Shown piece after piece: positions 33,130 through 42,612 of a DNA stretch of 64,000 bases. The stretch comes from Chitinophaga japonensis (GTDB lineage: Bacteria; Bacteroidota; Bacteroidia; Chitinophagales; Chitinophagaceae): positions 692,985 to 756,984 of the forward strand of contig NZ_VLLG01000002.1 of assembly GCF_007830125.1 (NCBI RefSeq), in the 5' to 3' direction. The position numbers and the translations under genes are program-made. The notes under the pieces are model-generated. The model searched no databases, had not been told where the DNA came from, and was given only the letters and a program-made list of their open reading frames with translations. Position 1 is the first letter of the stretch; every line of letters starts with the position of its first letter.

Positions 33130-35181
33130 ATGGCAGATACTAACTTTAAACCCTTTGTTGCTCCGCAGGTAAAAATGAAGGAGCTTACACTGAAAGCTAT
33201 TATCCTCGGCTCCGTTTTCGGGGTGATCTTTGGCGCGGCCACCGTATACCTGGCCCTGAAAGCGGGCCTGACCGTTACGGCCTCCATCCCTATCGCGGTG
33301 GTGGCCATTACCTTGGGCCGGCGTTTTTTCAAGACCACCATCCTGGAAAATAACATCATCCAGACCACCGGCTCCGCCGGCGAGTCCATTGCGGCAGGCG
33401 TGGTGTTTACCCTGCCGGGCTTCCTCTTCCTGTCCGACCCGGCCAGCGCGGACTATTTTAACTATTTCACCATCCTGACCCTGGCCATTTTTGGTGGCGT
33501 GCTGGGTACGCTGATGATGATACCGCTGCGCCGCTCCCTGATCGTAAAAGAACATGGCACCCTGCCCTATCCCGAAGGCACCGCCTGCGGCGATGTGCTG
33601 ATAGCAGGTGAAAAGGGCGGCGAGTTTGCAAAAACGGCCTTTTACGGGCTGGGCTTTGCCTTTGCCTACGCCATCCTGCAAAAGATCCTGCACGTGATCG
33701 CGGAAGTGCCTTATTATATGACCAAACAGACCAACCGCTTCTTCCCCTCTGCCCGCGTGAGCGGGGAGATCACCCCGGAATACATGGGTATCGGCTACAT
33801 CATAGGCCCCCGCATTTCCGGTGTGCTGGTAGCAGGCGGCGTGCTGGCCTGGTTCTGTATCATTCCCCTGCTGGCTACCCTGGTGCCGGCAGACGTGATT
33901 GCCGGCCAACTGGTAAAGCTGGGCTACCTGGCTAACCTGGCCACCCCCGGCGGCACCGGTAACTGGGACCCGGCAGCACACACTTTTGCGGATTATTCCG
34001 CCGCCATCTATTATGCCTACATCCGGCAGATAGCGGCGGGCACCGTGGCAGCAGGCGGCTTCATTGCACTGCTCAAAACCATCCCTACCATTATTGCCTC
34101 TTTCAAAGGCAGCGTAAGCTCCATGAAGGACAAGAATGCAGTAGCCGGCTCCGAGGCGGAAGTACCGCGCACAGAAAGGGACCTGAGCATCAAGGTGGTG
34201 GCTATTGGCAGCATCCTGCTGGTAGTGCTGATGGCTTTCCTGCCTCAACTGCCCGGCGGCTCCATTGGCCAGAAACTGCTGGTAGGCCTGCTGGTGGTGA
34301 TCTTCGGCGCTTTCTTTGTAACCGTGTCCAGCCGTATTGTGGGGCTGATCGGTAGCTCCAATAACCCTATTTCCGGTATGACCATCGCTACGCTGATGGG
34401 CACCTGCCTGCTGTTCATTGCCGTAGGCTGGAGCGGCAAGGTGTACGAGCCGCTGGCGCTGGTAGTAGGCGGCATGATCTGTATTGCCGCGGCTAATGCG
34501 GGCGCCACCTCCCAGGACCTGAAGTCCGGTTACATTGTAGGTGCCACACCGCGCAACCAGCAGTTAGCCCTGTTTGTAGGCGCTATTGTTTCTTCCGTAG
34601 TGATCGGGTTAACGGTAAAGTTCCTGGACAAGCCTACCGCCGAAATGATCAGCGAAGGCGTAACCGGCCATGCCATTGGCTCCGCTTACTATCCTGCTCC
34701 GCAGGGCACGCTGATGGCTACACTGGCCAAAGGCATCCTGTCCTTCAACCTGGACTGGCAGTTTGTGCTGGTGGGCGTGTTCATCGCCATTACCATGGAG
34801 CTGTGCGGTATTAAATCACTGTCATTTGCGGTAGGCGCTTACCTGCCTTTGTCTACCACCCTGCCTATCTTTATCGGCGGCGCTATCCGCGGCATCATCG
34901 ATTACCAGCGTAAGAAGAAGAATGTGCACCTGTCTGCCGAAGAAGAAGAGCTGGGCAAGGGCAACCTGTTTGCTACCGGCCTGGTGGCCGGCGGCGCCGT
35001 AGCCGGTGTGCTCATCGCCATGCTGGCAGGCTTCAGCGCTACCGCGCCCATCCTGTCTGCCCTGAATATGGAAGAAGGGCTGGTGAGCGGATTGGGGCAT
35101 GGCGGCTATTACCTGCTGGCCGTTGCTTTCTTTGCACTGATGGGATGGACCTTGTACCGGATAGGCCGGCAAACGAACTAA
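33130..35181 (+). CDS. Oligopeptide transporter, OPT family
   Basis: A 683-aa membrane protein with about 15 hydrophobic segments. It shows the OPT family features NNIIQTTGSAGESIAAGVVFTLPG near the N-terminus and LPYPEGTACGDVL around 150, then SLSFAVGAYLPLSTTLPIFIGG near the C-terminus. Bacterial members are thought to carry peptides or metal chelates. It is 26 bp downstream of the POT gene and closed by a strong terminator at 35199-35241. Confidence 0.9.
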   Translation: MADTNFKPFVAPQVKMKELTLKAIILGSVFGVIFGAATVYLALKAGLTVTASIPIAVVAITLGRRFFKTTILENNIIQTTGSAGESIAAGVVFTLPGFLFLSDPASADYFNYFTILTLAIFGGVLGTLMMIPLRRSLIVKEHGTLPYPEGTACGDVLIAGEKGGEFAKTAFYGLGFAFAYAILQKILHVIAEVPYYMTKQTNRFFPSARVSGEITPEYMGIGYIIGPRISGVLVAGGVLAWFCIIPLLATLVPADVIAGQLVKLGYLANLATPGGTGNWDPAAHTFADYSAAIYYAYIRQIAAGTVAAGGFIALLKTIPTIIASFKGSVSSMKDKNAVAGSEAEVPRTERDLSIKVVAIGSILLVVLMAFLPQLPGGSIGQKLLVGLLVVIFGAFFVTVSSRIVGLIGSSNNPISGMTIATLMGTCLLFIAVGWSGKVYEPLALVVGGMICIAAANAGATSQDLKSGYIVGATPRNQQLALFVGAIVSSVVIGLTVKFLDKPTAEMISEGVTGHAIGSAYYPAPQGTLMATLAKGILSFNLDWQFVLVGVFIAITMELCGIKSLSFAVGAYLPLSTTLPIFIGGAIRGIIDYQRKKKNVHLSAEEEELGKGNLFATGLVAGGAVAGVLIAMLAGFSATAPILSALNMEEGLVSGLGHGGYYLLAVAFFALMGWTLYRIGRQTN

Positions 35182-35198
35182 TCATTAAAGATCAAAAT

Positions 35199-35241
35199 AA
35201 AAGTGCAGATGATAACCTTCGGGTAAATCATCTGCACTTTT
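35199..35241. terminator. Bidirectional terminator between OPT and cytochrome/LRR genes
   Basis: AAAAGTGCAGATGAT (35199-35213) pairs perfectly with 35227-35241 around a 13-nt loop; the A and T runs let it serve both convergent genes. Confidence 0.9.
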
Positions 35242-35254
35242 GCTTTTTAGCCGC

Positions 35255-36574
35255 TCACTTCCCCGCTTTCCAGCTATACACCCGCCGGATCTGCGAATGC
35301 TGCGCCAGTTGCTGCACCGCGGCTTCGCTGATCCGGGTTTCATTCAGGTTCACCGCTTCCAGGTGCGGCAATGCCGCAATGTGCGCACTGATACCGTCGC
35401 CCAGGGGATTCTTTTCCAGGCGCAGCTTTTCCAGGTTGGTCAGCTCCTGCAGAAAGGCCAGGTCTTTTTCCGTAAAGCCGTTGGCCGACAGGTTGAGCCA
35501 GATAATATTCTTTCCTATTTTCAGCAGGTCGTCTTTTATTTCATTGATGGACCGGCCGGAACCGGCAGGCAGGGTAATGTCCAGCATGAGGGGCTGGTGC
35601 AGCATAACGCGCACCATCAGCCCTTTTTGCCGCAGCCGTGCAATGGCCTGCTGATCCGCCTGCAGGGGGATGTCCGGGTTGATGCGCTGCTCCACGCCGG
35701 CCACGGTTTCTACCGGTGCCGCGGTCCCGCCCAGGCCCAGGAAAGCGGCCACCTGCGCCTGTATGGCGGCCGGGTCTTTCAGCTCCCCGATCTTCTTTCC
35801 GCCGGCAGCGCTGGCCTGCGCTATCCACCAGCGGATAATGGCTACCTCTGATCTTTTCAGGGGCGGCTTGCCCTCCGCCGGCATAAAATCTTCGTGGTCC
35901 GGGTCCAGGGTAATGCGCTTGTACAATTCGCTTTGTTCCGGCTGACCGGCTACCAAGGCCGGCCCGCTTTTACCGCCCTTCAGCAGGGAGGCCAGGTCCT
36001 GTACGGACAGCTCGCCCTTCAGCTTGCCGGGGCGGTGGCATTGCCCGCATTTCTTTACCAGCATAGGCTGCACTACATCCTCGTAGATGAAAGCCTCTTC
36101 CACGCTGGCAGGCAGCGCACGCTTTTGTGCTGTTAAGACGGCCAGGCTCAGGTAATCATCGCCATGCGTAAGGCTGCCGCCCAGGTGCCCGGCATAACCG
36201 GTGAGCAGCAGCAGGCCGGCCAGCAGCGCAGAAAATGCCTTCGCCGGTAACTGCAATCTTGTACGTATGCGGGGAATGGTGAGCGCCCACAATACACCTG
36301 CCACAATCGCCAGGAAAATGCCGGAGCGCTTATGCCGGCCCAGTACGCCCGCATCATAATCGCCGGACAGTGACAGCAAATAGCCGAACCCGCAGGCCAG
36401 CGCTGCGGCGGCAAAACCGGCCAGCAGCGTTAAGGGCACCGCAGCCCGCAGGTAGGCATAGCGCGGCCGGTAGGCCAGCAGGTCAAACAGTACGGCCAGC
36501 AGTAAAAACCCGATGGGCAAATGCACGATCAGCGGATGCAGCCGCCCGGTAAAAGTGAAAATATCCAGCAGCAT
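35255..36574 (-). CDS. Membrane protein with DUF2231-like region, PSCyt1-type cytochrome domain and leucine-rich repeats
   Basis: A 439-aa protein from the ATG at 36574, which overlaps the preceding stop codon as ATGA. The N-terminal part has several membrane segments beginning HPLIVHLPIGFLLLAVLFDLL, as in DUF2231-type proteins. Next comes a c-type cytochrome domain of the Planctomycete PSCyt1 kind with CGQCH at 176-180 and a downstream FMPAEGKPPL. The C-terminal 120 residues are leucine-rich repeats (LTNLEKLRLEKNPLGDGISAHIAALPHLEAVNLNETRIS). It is the last gene of a four-gene operon. The function is unknown; electron transfer at the envelope is suggested by the haem motif. Confidence 0.75.
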   Translation of the reverse strand: MLLDIFTFTGRLHPLIVHLPIGFLLLAVLFDLLAYRPRYAYLRAAVPLTLLAGFAAAALACGFGYLLSLSGDYDAGVLGRHKRSGIFLAIVAGVLWALTIPRIRTRLQLPAKAFSALLAGLLLLTGYAGHLGGSLTHGDDYLSLAVLTAQKRALPASVEEAFIYEDVVQPMLVKKCGQCHRPGKLKGELSVQDLASLLKGGKSGPALVAGQPEQSELYKRITLDPDHEDFMPAEGKPPLKRSEVAIIRWWIAQASAAGGKKIGELKDPAAIQAQVAAFLGLGGTAAPVETVAGVEQRINPDIPLQADQQAIARLRQKGLMVRVMLHQPLMLDITLPAGSGRSINEIKDDLLKIGKNIIWLNLSANGFTEKDLAFLQELTNLEKLRLEKNPLGDGISAHIAALPHLEAVNLNETRISEAAVQQLAQHSQIRRVYSWKAGK

Positions 36575-37683
36575 CAAACACGTGTTAGTTTTACGGGAGC
36601 CGTGTGGTGCGCGTTCCACTGGCATACGTACAGGTTCTTTTCATCGTCCACGCATACGTCGTGCCCATGCTGGAACACCGGGTTGGCCGCCTGCAGGGTG
36701 GGCTGCAGCACGCCGCCCTTGTATACCGGTGCAGCGCCGCCGGGGTTGGACACTACCTTGTTGTCCGCATCCAGTATGGTCACAAAGCCGGAGCTGTCAA
36801 ACCGCTGGCCCTTCGCATCTTTGGACCAGCACACGCCGGCGTACAACTGCTGTTCGTCCATTACGGCGCGGCATACATACATACCCGGCAGGTCTATTTG
36901 TTTGATGAATTTTCCATCCAGGGTAAATACCTTGAAACAGTTCTCTTCCCGCGAGGAGCACACCAGCACCGGGTTACGGGGGTCCCGCAGGTCCACCGTC
37001 ACGCCATGCGCGTTCACCAGGTTATGCGCTTTATCAGCATTGTGATGCCCGCCAAAATGCCGGATATACTCGCCCTTGCTGCTATACTGGATAATATAGT
37101 CGGAACCGTAGCCGTCCGCTACATAGATGTCGCCATTGGGCGCTACGGCTGTTTCCGTAGGCATAAAATGCTCGTCGTTCTTATAAATGCCAATGGTGCG
37201 CGGATGGCCGATGGCAAAGATCAGCCGCCCGTTCAGGTCTGTTTTCACCACCTGGCCGGCCTGCCGGTTCCAGGCGCCGCTACGGTCCTGGTACCAGCCG
37301 CAATCCGTGATCAGCAGGAAATCCTCGCCCCCTTCTTTGGAAAGCGTGAGCCCGTGCCCGCCGGGAAAGGCGGTGCCCCAGTAGTCCAGCAGCCTGCCGG
37401 ATTTATCAAATACCAGGATGTTGTTGCGGGTGCAGTCGCCCAGCATGATCAGGCGCCCCTTGCTGTCCTGCACCATTTCATGGCAGTTGAACAAAGGGGT
37501 GTGGTTCACGCTGATCTTTGCCCAGTTCTTGTCTACTTTGTAGGTATAGTTGCCGTGGCCGATCGTCGCTTCGTCCGGCTGCAGGCCCTTGTGCAGGATG
37601 GAAAAACCGGCCACCGGTTTAGCCACTGCTACAGCAGAGGCCAGGGCCGTGTTGCGTAAAAAATCTCTTCTGGTTGAATGCAT
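36574..37683 (-). CDS. Secreted six-bladed beta-propeller (NHL-type) protein with Tat signal
   Basis: A 369-aa protein that starts MHSTRRDFLRNTALASAVAVA, a twin-arginine signal. The body contains repeated blade motifs of NHL/6-bladed propellers (NGDIYVADGYGSDYIIQYSSKGEYIRHFG, NPVLVCSSREENCFKVFTLDGKFIKQIDLP). Related proteins are often annotated as peptidylglycine-amidating-like or SMP-30-like; no catalytic residues can be assigned here. It follows the DUF1501 gene by 29 bp and overlaps the cytochrome/LRR gene, so it belongs to the same operon. Confidence 0.75.
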   Translation of the reverse strand: MHSTRRDFLRNTALASAVAVAKPVAGFSILHKGLQPDEATIGHGNYTYKVDKNWAKISVNHTPLFNCHEMVQDSKGRLIMLGDCTRNNILVFDKSGRLLDYWGTAFPGGHGLTLSKEGGEDFLLITDCGWYQDRSGAWNRQAGQVVKTDLNGRLIFAIGHPRTIGIYKNDEHFMPTETAVAPNGDIYVADGYGSDYIIQYSSKGEYIRHFGGHHNADKAHNLVNAHGVTVDLRDPRNPVLVCSSREENCFKVFTLDGKFIKQIDLPGMYVCRAVMDEQQLYAGVCWSKDAKGQRFDSSGFVTILDADNKVVSNPGGAAPVYKGGVLQPTLQAANPVFQHGHDVCVDDEKNLYVCQWNAHHTAPVKLTRV

Positions 37684-37712
37684 GGGATCTGATTGCAGGT
37701 TGTTTAAAAAGT

Positions 37713-39233
37713 TTATGAAGCCAGGATGCCCTGTACGATCTTTCCTTCCACATCCGTGAGCCGGAACCGCCTGCCCTGGAATTTATAGGTCAGCCTTTCG
37801 TGGTCTATGCCCATCAGGTACAATAACGTGGCCTGGAAGTCGTGCACATGCACCGGGTCCTTTACGATGTTGTAGCTGAAATCGTCTGTTTCCCCGTAGC
37901 TGATACCCGCCTTTACGCCGGCGCCGGCCATCCACATGGTAAAGCAGCGCGGATGGTGGTCGCGCCCGTAGTCGGTGGCGGTGAGCTTCCCCTGCGAATA
38001 TACGGTACGGCCAAATTCCCCGCCCCATATTACCAAAGTATCTTCCAGCAGGCCCCTTCTTTTCAGGTCTTTGATCAGTGCGGCGGTAGCCTGGTCCGTG
38101 GCTTTGCATTGCTGGGCAATGGCCTGCGGCAGGTTGCCATGCTGGTCCCATCCCTGGTGATAGAGCTGCACGAACTTCACGTCCTTTTCCAGCAGCTTGC
38201 GGGCCAGTATGCAGTTGGCCGCATAGGTGCCGGGATCGCGGCTGTCCGGTCCGTACAGGTCAAACACTTCATCCGGTTCATCGGCCATGCTCATGGCTTC
38301 GGGCACGGAGGTCTGCATGCGGTAGGCCATCTCATACTGGGCAATGCGGGCATCCACTTCGGGATCGCCGTAGGCGCTGTTCTGCAACTGGTTGAGCTTT
38401 GTAAGATACTCCAGCATTTCCTTACGGTCTTTGCCATCGTAGCCCTCCGGGTTGTTGAGGAACAGCACGGGGTCCCCGCCGGCGCGGAACTGCACGCCCT
38501 GGTGTTTGGAGGGCAGGAACCCATTGCCCCACAGCCGGGCGTACAAAGGCTGATCTTTCTGCCCGTTCCTGGATACCAGCACAATAAAGGTGGGCAGGTT
38601 ATGATTATCCGATCCCAGCCCGTAGCTGATCCAGGAGCCGATGGAAGGCCGGCCCGGCAACTGGTTGCCGGTCTGGAAAAAAGTAATGGCCGGATCATGG
38701 TTGATGGCTTCGGAATACAGCGATTTTACGATACACAGGTCGTCCACCACCTGCGCGGTATGCGGCAGCAGCTCGCTCACCCAGGTTTCATTTTTCCCGT
38801 GCCGGTTGAATTTATAAATGGAAGGTGCCACCGGCAGTTGGCTCTGGTTGGCGCTCATGCCCGTAAGCCGCTGCCCGTTGCGCACGGAGGGCGGCAGGTC
38901 CTGCCCCAGCATGGCGGCCAGGCCGGGCTTGTAATCAAAGGTCTCTATCTGCGAAGGCCCGCCGCTCATAAAGAGGTACACCACTCTTTTGGCTTTGGGC
39001 GCAAAATGCGGCAGCGCTTTCAGGATATCGGCCTCTGCCCCGGCAGCAGCGCCGGCGGCCGCTTTGGGCGAGCTGCCGAAAAGGTCGCGGCCCAGCAGCG
39101 ATCCCATGGCCAGCGCGCCCAGGCCCAGGGAGGTTTTGGTGAGAAAGGTGCGCCGGTCCAGCTTTTTATTGAGCTGCCGGAAATCCGGCGTATGCAGCTT
39201 GAATATCTCGTCGTGGTGATGATGATGTCCCAT
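37713..39233 (-). CDS. DUF1501 family protein with Tat signal and native N-terminal oligohistidine
   Basis: A 506-aa DUF1501 protein, a sulfatase/alkaline phosphatase-like fold found next to PSD1/DUF1553 proteins. The Tat signal is at about 26-50 (DRRTFLTKTSLGLGALAMG). Family segments include VVYLFMSGGPSQIETFDYKPGL, the GDP-rich middle and VIWGGEFGRTVYSQG, DHHPRCFTMWMAGAGVKAG. The first residues are MGHHHHHDE, a natural run of five histidines before the Tat motif. It starts 4 bp after the PSD1 gene, consistent with coupled translation. Biochemical activity of the family is not established. Confidence 0.82.
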   Translation of the reverse strand: MGHHHHHDEIFKLHTPDFRQLNKKLDRRTFLTKTSLGLGALAMGSLLGRDLFGSSPKAAAGAAAGAEADILKALPHFAPKAKRVVYLFMSGGPSQIETFDYKPGLAAMLGQDLPPSVRNGQRLTGMSANQSQLPVAPSIYKFNRHGKNETWVSELLPHTAQVVDDLCIVKSLYSEAINHDPAITFFQTGNQLPGRPSIGSWISYGLGSDNHNLPTFIVLVSRNGQKDQPLYARLWGNGFLPSKHQGVQFRAGGDPVLFLNNPEGYDGKDRKEMLEYLTKLNQLQNSAYGDPEVDARIAQYEMAYRMQTSVPEAMSMADEPDEVFDLYGPDSRDPGTYAANCILARKLLEKDVKFVQLYHQGWDQHGNLPQAIAQQCKATDQATAALIKDLKRRGLLEDTLVIWGGEFGRTVYSQGKLTATDYGRDHHPRCFTMWMAGAGVKAGISYGETDDFSYNIVKDPVHVHDFQATLLYLMGIDHERLTYKFQGRRFRLTDVEGKIVQGILAS

Positions 39234-39237
39234 ATGC

Positions 39238-42200
39238 TTATCGTTTGGTAAGGGCGGCGTCGGAATTAAGGATGGTGTTGGCTACCACGGTATTGGCCGC
39301 TATCAATGCCGGGGCCAGGTTTTTATCTGCGGCGTGCTGACCGGTATGCAGCCAGCCCCTGGCTTTTGCCGGGTGCTGGCGGAAGCGCTGCTGCTCCTGG
39401 TTGCGCAACGCGGTGAGCAGCTCCAGTTCTTTGGGCGCCGGCCTGCGGCCGGTCAGCTTCCGGTAAGTGTCTATGATGGCCTGCCGGTTGTTGCCGGCTT
39501 TGCACATCTGCTCGCCCAGCACGCGGGAGGCTTCTATAAAAGTAGGATCGTTCAGCGTTACCAATGCCTGCAGCGGGGTATTGGTTTGCTGCCGCCTGGC
39601 CACGCAGTAGCTGCGGGAAGGCGCGTCAAAAGTGGCCAGGGTAGGATTGGGCACGGAGCGTTTCACCACTACGTACAGGCTTCGCCGGTAGACCGCCTGG
39701 CCGGTATCCGGCACATAATGGGTATTGTTGATCTCCCACAATCCTTCCGGCTGGTAAGGCTTCACGCTTTTGCCCCCTGTGCGCAGGTTGATCAGGCCAC
39801 TGGCCATCAGCGCATTGTCGCGGATCATTTCGGCGCTTAGCCGGTTGGCCGGGCCGTGGGACAGCAGGCGGTTCTCCGGGTCCTTTTCCTGCACCACCTT
39901 AGCGGCGCGGGAATCCTGCCGGTAGGTAGCGGACATGACGATCTGCTTGCACAGTTGCTTCACATCCCAGCCGGACTCGCGGAAGCGGATGGCCAGCCAG
40001 TCCAGCAGTTCCGGATGGCTGGGCATCTCGCCCTGGTTGCCAAAATCGGCCGCTGTTTTTACCAGCCCGGTGCCAAAGAAATGCTGCCACAGGCGGTTCA
40101 CTTCCACCCTGGCAGTGAGCGGGTTGTCTTTATCCGTGAGCCAGAGGGCCAGCCCGTAGCGGTTCTTCGGTAATTTTTCCGGGAACGGTAAGATGGCTGC
40201 CGGCGTATTCGGGAACACTTCCGGGCCTGGCGCATCATAATTGCCTCTTAGCAGGATATGCGTTTTACGCGGCACAGGCATTTCCTGCATAACCATCAGC
40301 TCCGGTACATTCTCCGTGGAATCCGCCAGTATAGTACGTACTTGCGTGAGCGCGGCAAGGGCTTTCCCCATGCCGGGGTCCACGGCAGCACAATAATATT
40401 CCTGCAATACCTGCCTTGCAGCCGGGGGCAGTTGTTCCGGCGCGGCGCCTGCAACATCCGCCCAGCGCGCTTTCCCGGCAATGATCTTTATTTCATACGG
40501 CGTCAGCACGCGGTTGTATACCAGCACATCATCCGCCTGCCCGCCTTTGAAACCCAGGCCCCGCCACCAGCCGCCTACCTGCAGGCCGGGCTGCTGCCCG
40601 ATGGTGAACAGGATGTCCTTGGTCAATTGGTCCATGGTGGTTTGCAGGGGCAGCGGCGCGCCATCCTGGTACAACTGCAGGCCGGCGGCCCTGGAAGAGC
40701 CGTCGTAGGTAAGCGTGAGCTGTATCCAGCGATCCCGCGGCATGGGTGCTTTGGCAATGCGGGTAATGGCGTTGGACGGCGCGGTATGGGCCATGTTCAC
40801 TTCCAGCCGGCCATCCTTCAGGTACAGGTGATAGCCCCTGAAATTATACAGGCGCTCCGCCAGGCTTTTGTGGAAGATCACGCCTTCCTGTAAATCTTTT
40901 GGAATGTTCACCCATATGCCGATGCTGAAAGGCTCCGAGCGGCGGAAGATGCCGGTAGTGCCCAGGTCCAGCCAGGTATCGCCGTTCAGCACCAGGGCCT
41001 TGCCATTGTTATGCGATGCAAATACCGGCGCATCGCCGGCCTGACCGGTTTCCCGCTTCATGGCGCCTGCCTGCGCGGGACGCACACTATTACGGAAAGC
41101 GGCATTGTCCAGCGTGTAATGCGCCTGCAGCCCGGCCTGTGGAACGCTTTCACCGGCCAGTTCTTTATAGCGGCCGGCCTGCACCCAATTCTTAAACGCG
41201 GTGGCAGCAGCGGCTTTTGCCTGCGCTACCTGCTGCTCCTGTTCCCCTACCCGCTTTTGCAGGAACTGCAGCACCTGCTCCTTTTCCTTACCCGGCAGCA
41301 TGAGCGTGGGCGTAGGTAGGGCATCGTCCCAGGATATCTGCCCGGCTTCCTTTACATTGTTGAAGAAGCTGAACAGCTCGTAATAATTCTTTTGCGAAAC
41401 GGGATCATACTTGTGGTCATGGCAGCGCGCGCAGCCCGTGGAAATGGCCAGGAAGGCCTCGCCAAAGGTATTGGTGCGGTCCACCACGTATTCTGCCTGG
41501 AACTCTTCTTCTATAATGCCGCCTTCCATGTTCTGCGGATGGTTGCGGTTAAAAGCGGTGGCAATGATCATTTCTTTTGTGGGATGGGGCACCAGGTCGC
41601 CGGCCAGTTGCCATTGTACGAATGTATCATAAGGCAGGTTGCGGTTAAAGGCCTGTATCACCCAGTCGCGGTAAGGCGACATATCCCGCAGCCGGTCTAC
41701 CGTATAGCCGTGGGAGTCTGCAAAACGGGCGATGTCCAGCCAGTCCGTGGCCATCTGCTCGCCGTAATGCGGGGAGCGCAGCAGGCGGTCCACCTGTTTC
41801 TCATAGGCATCCGGCGATGGGTCTTTCAAAAAAGCATCTATTTCAGGCAGCGTAGGCGGCAGGCCGGTCAGGTCCAGCGAAAGGCGGCGCAGCAGCAGCT
41901 CGCGGTCCGCTTCTTTGGAAGGCTTTAATCCTTCCTGCTCCAGCCGCTGCAGAATAAAGTTGTCAATGGGATTGTGGATCGTATAACCTTCCTTTTCCAG
42001 CTCCGGCACCGGCGTTTTCTCCGGCTTTACAAATGCCCAGTGGGGCTTGTATTTAGCGCCCTGCTGTATCCACTTTACCAGCACCGCTTTTTCCCGGGCG
42101 CTCAGTTGCAGGTGCGACTCCGGGCTGGGCATTTTATAATCCGGGTCTGAAGAAAGAATGCGGTGAAACAGCTCGCTACCCCGCAGGCTGCCGGGATCAA

Positions 42201-42462
42201 TGGCTACCTTGCCGGGGCTTTCCGGCAGTTCGGCATAGGCGGCATCCGGTAAGTCCAGGCGCAGGCCCGCTTTCTGCTTGGCTTTGTCCGGCCCGTGACA
42301 GGCAAAACATTTATCGGACAGCACAGGCTTTACATCCTTGTTATAATCTAACTTTTCCGGCAACGTGTTATAGGCGGCAGCTACATCATCCGGCAGGTCG
42401 GGAGAACAGGCATACAGGCAGCAGCCTGTTATCAGCAGCACTAATAAACGTGGAACGTGCAT
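39238..42462 (-). CDS. Planctomycete-type cytochrome protein: PSCyt1, DUF1549, LamG and DUF1553 domains
   Basis: A 1074-aa lipoprotein (lipobox LYAC, Cys19). PSCyt1 carries CFACH at 52-56. DUF1549/PSCyt2 follows at about 165-370 with a second CxxCH (CARCH, 344-348). A LamG/concanavalin-like insert (about 460-650) suggests glycan binding, and DUF1553/PSD1 occupies about 770-1040 (NRLWQHFFGTGLVKTAADFG, RRQQTNTPLQALVTLNDPTF). Proteins of this architecture are surface or periplasmic and are typical of Planctomycetes and some Bacteroidota. It is the first gene of the operon that runs to 35255. Role unknown; use of extracellular polymer with haem-dependent redox is a guess. Confidence 0.85.
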   Translation of the reverse strand: MHVPRLLVLLITGCCLYACSPDLPDDVAAAYNTLPEKLDYNKDVKPVLSDKCFACHGPDKAKQKAGLRLDLPDAAYAELPESPGKVAIDPGSLRGSELFHRILSSDPDYKMPSPESHLQLSAREKAVLVKWIQQGAKYKPHWAFVKPEKTPVPELEKEGYTIHNPIDNFILQRLEQEGLKPSKEADRELLLRRLSLDLTGLPPTLPEIDAFLKDPSPDAYEKQVDRLLRSPHYGEQMATDWLDIARFADSHGYTVDRLRDMSPYRDWVIQAFNRNLPYDTFVQWQLAGDLVPHPTKEMIIATAFNRNHPQNMEGGIIEEEFQAEYVVDRTNTFGEAFLAISTGCARCHDHKYDPVSQKNYYELFSFFNNVKEAGQISWDDALPTPTLMLPGKEKEQVLQFLQKRVGEQEQQVAQAKAAAATAFKNWVQAGRYKELAGESVPQAGLQAHYTLDNAAFRNSVRPAQAGAMKRETGQAGDAPVFASHNNGKALVLNGDTWLDLGTTGIFRRSEPFSIGIWVNIPKDLQEGVIFHKSLAERLYNFRGYHLYLKDGRLEVNMAHTAPSNAITRIAKAPMPRDRWIQLTLTYDGSSRAAGLQLYQDGAPLPLQTTMDQLTKDILFTIGQQPGLQVGGWWRGLGFKGGQADDVLVYNRVLTPYEIKIIAGKARWADVAGAAPEQLPPAARQVLQEYYCAAVDPGMGKALAALTQVRTILADSTENVPELMVMQEMPVPRKTHILLRGNYDAPGPEVFPNTPAAILPFPEKLPKNRYGLALWLTDKDNPLTARVEVNRLWQHFFGTGLVKTAADFGNQGEMPSHPELLDWLAIRFRESGWDVKQLCKQIVMSATYRQDSRAAKVVQEKDPENRLLSHGPANRLSAEMIRDNALMASGLINLRTGGKSVKPYQPEGLWEINNTHYVPDTGQAVYRRSLYVVVKRSVPNPTLATFDAPSRSYCVARRQQTNTPLQALVTLNDPTFIEASRVLGEQMCKAGNNRQAIIDTYRKLTGRRPAPKELELLTALRNQEQQRFRQHPAKARGWLHTGQHAADKNLAPALIAANTVVANTILNSDAALTKR

Positions 42463-42612
42463 AGCTTGACGGAAGGTTTGGTAAAAGAATAACTATGCTA
42501 AAAGTACTACAGCGCCCGCCGGAAATCCTTATACAAACACCACGGTTTTTTGCACAAATCCGACTTTTATGCGTATTTTCCGGGAAAACTGGCTGCCAGC
42601 TTACGGAAAGCT

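Noticed and set aside
39207-39233. Vector or expression-tag contamination, suggested by MGHHHHH
   Set aside because: The sequence continues directly into a native Tat signal and lies 4 bp after the upstream gene; codons are mixed and no vector sequence is nearby.
37842-39251. 469-codon open frame on the plus strand opposite the DUF1501 gene (also 1362-2654 minus and 29860-30996 plus)
   Set aside because: Same antisense effect; low-complexity His/Gln/Val-rich translations without domains, while the other strand carries conserved genes.
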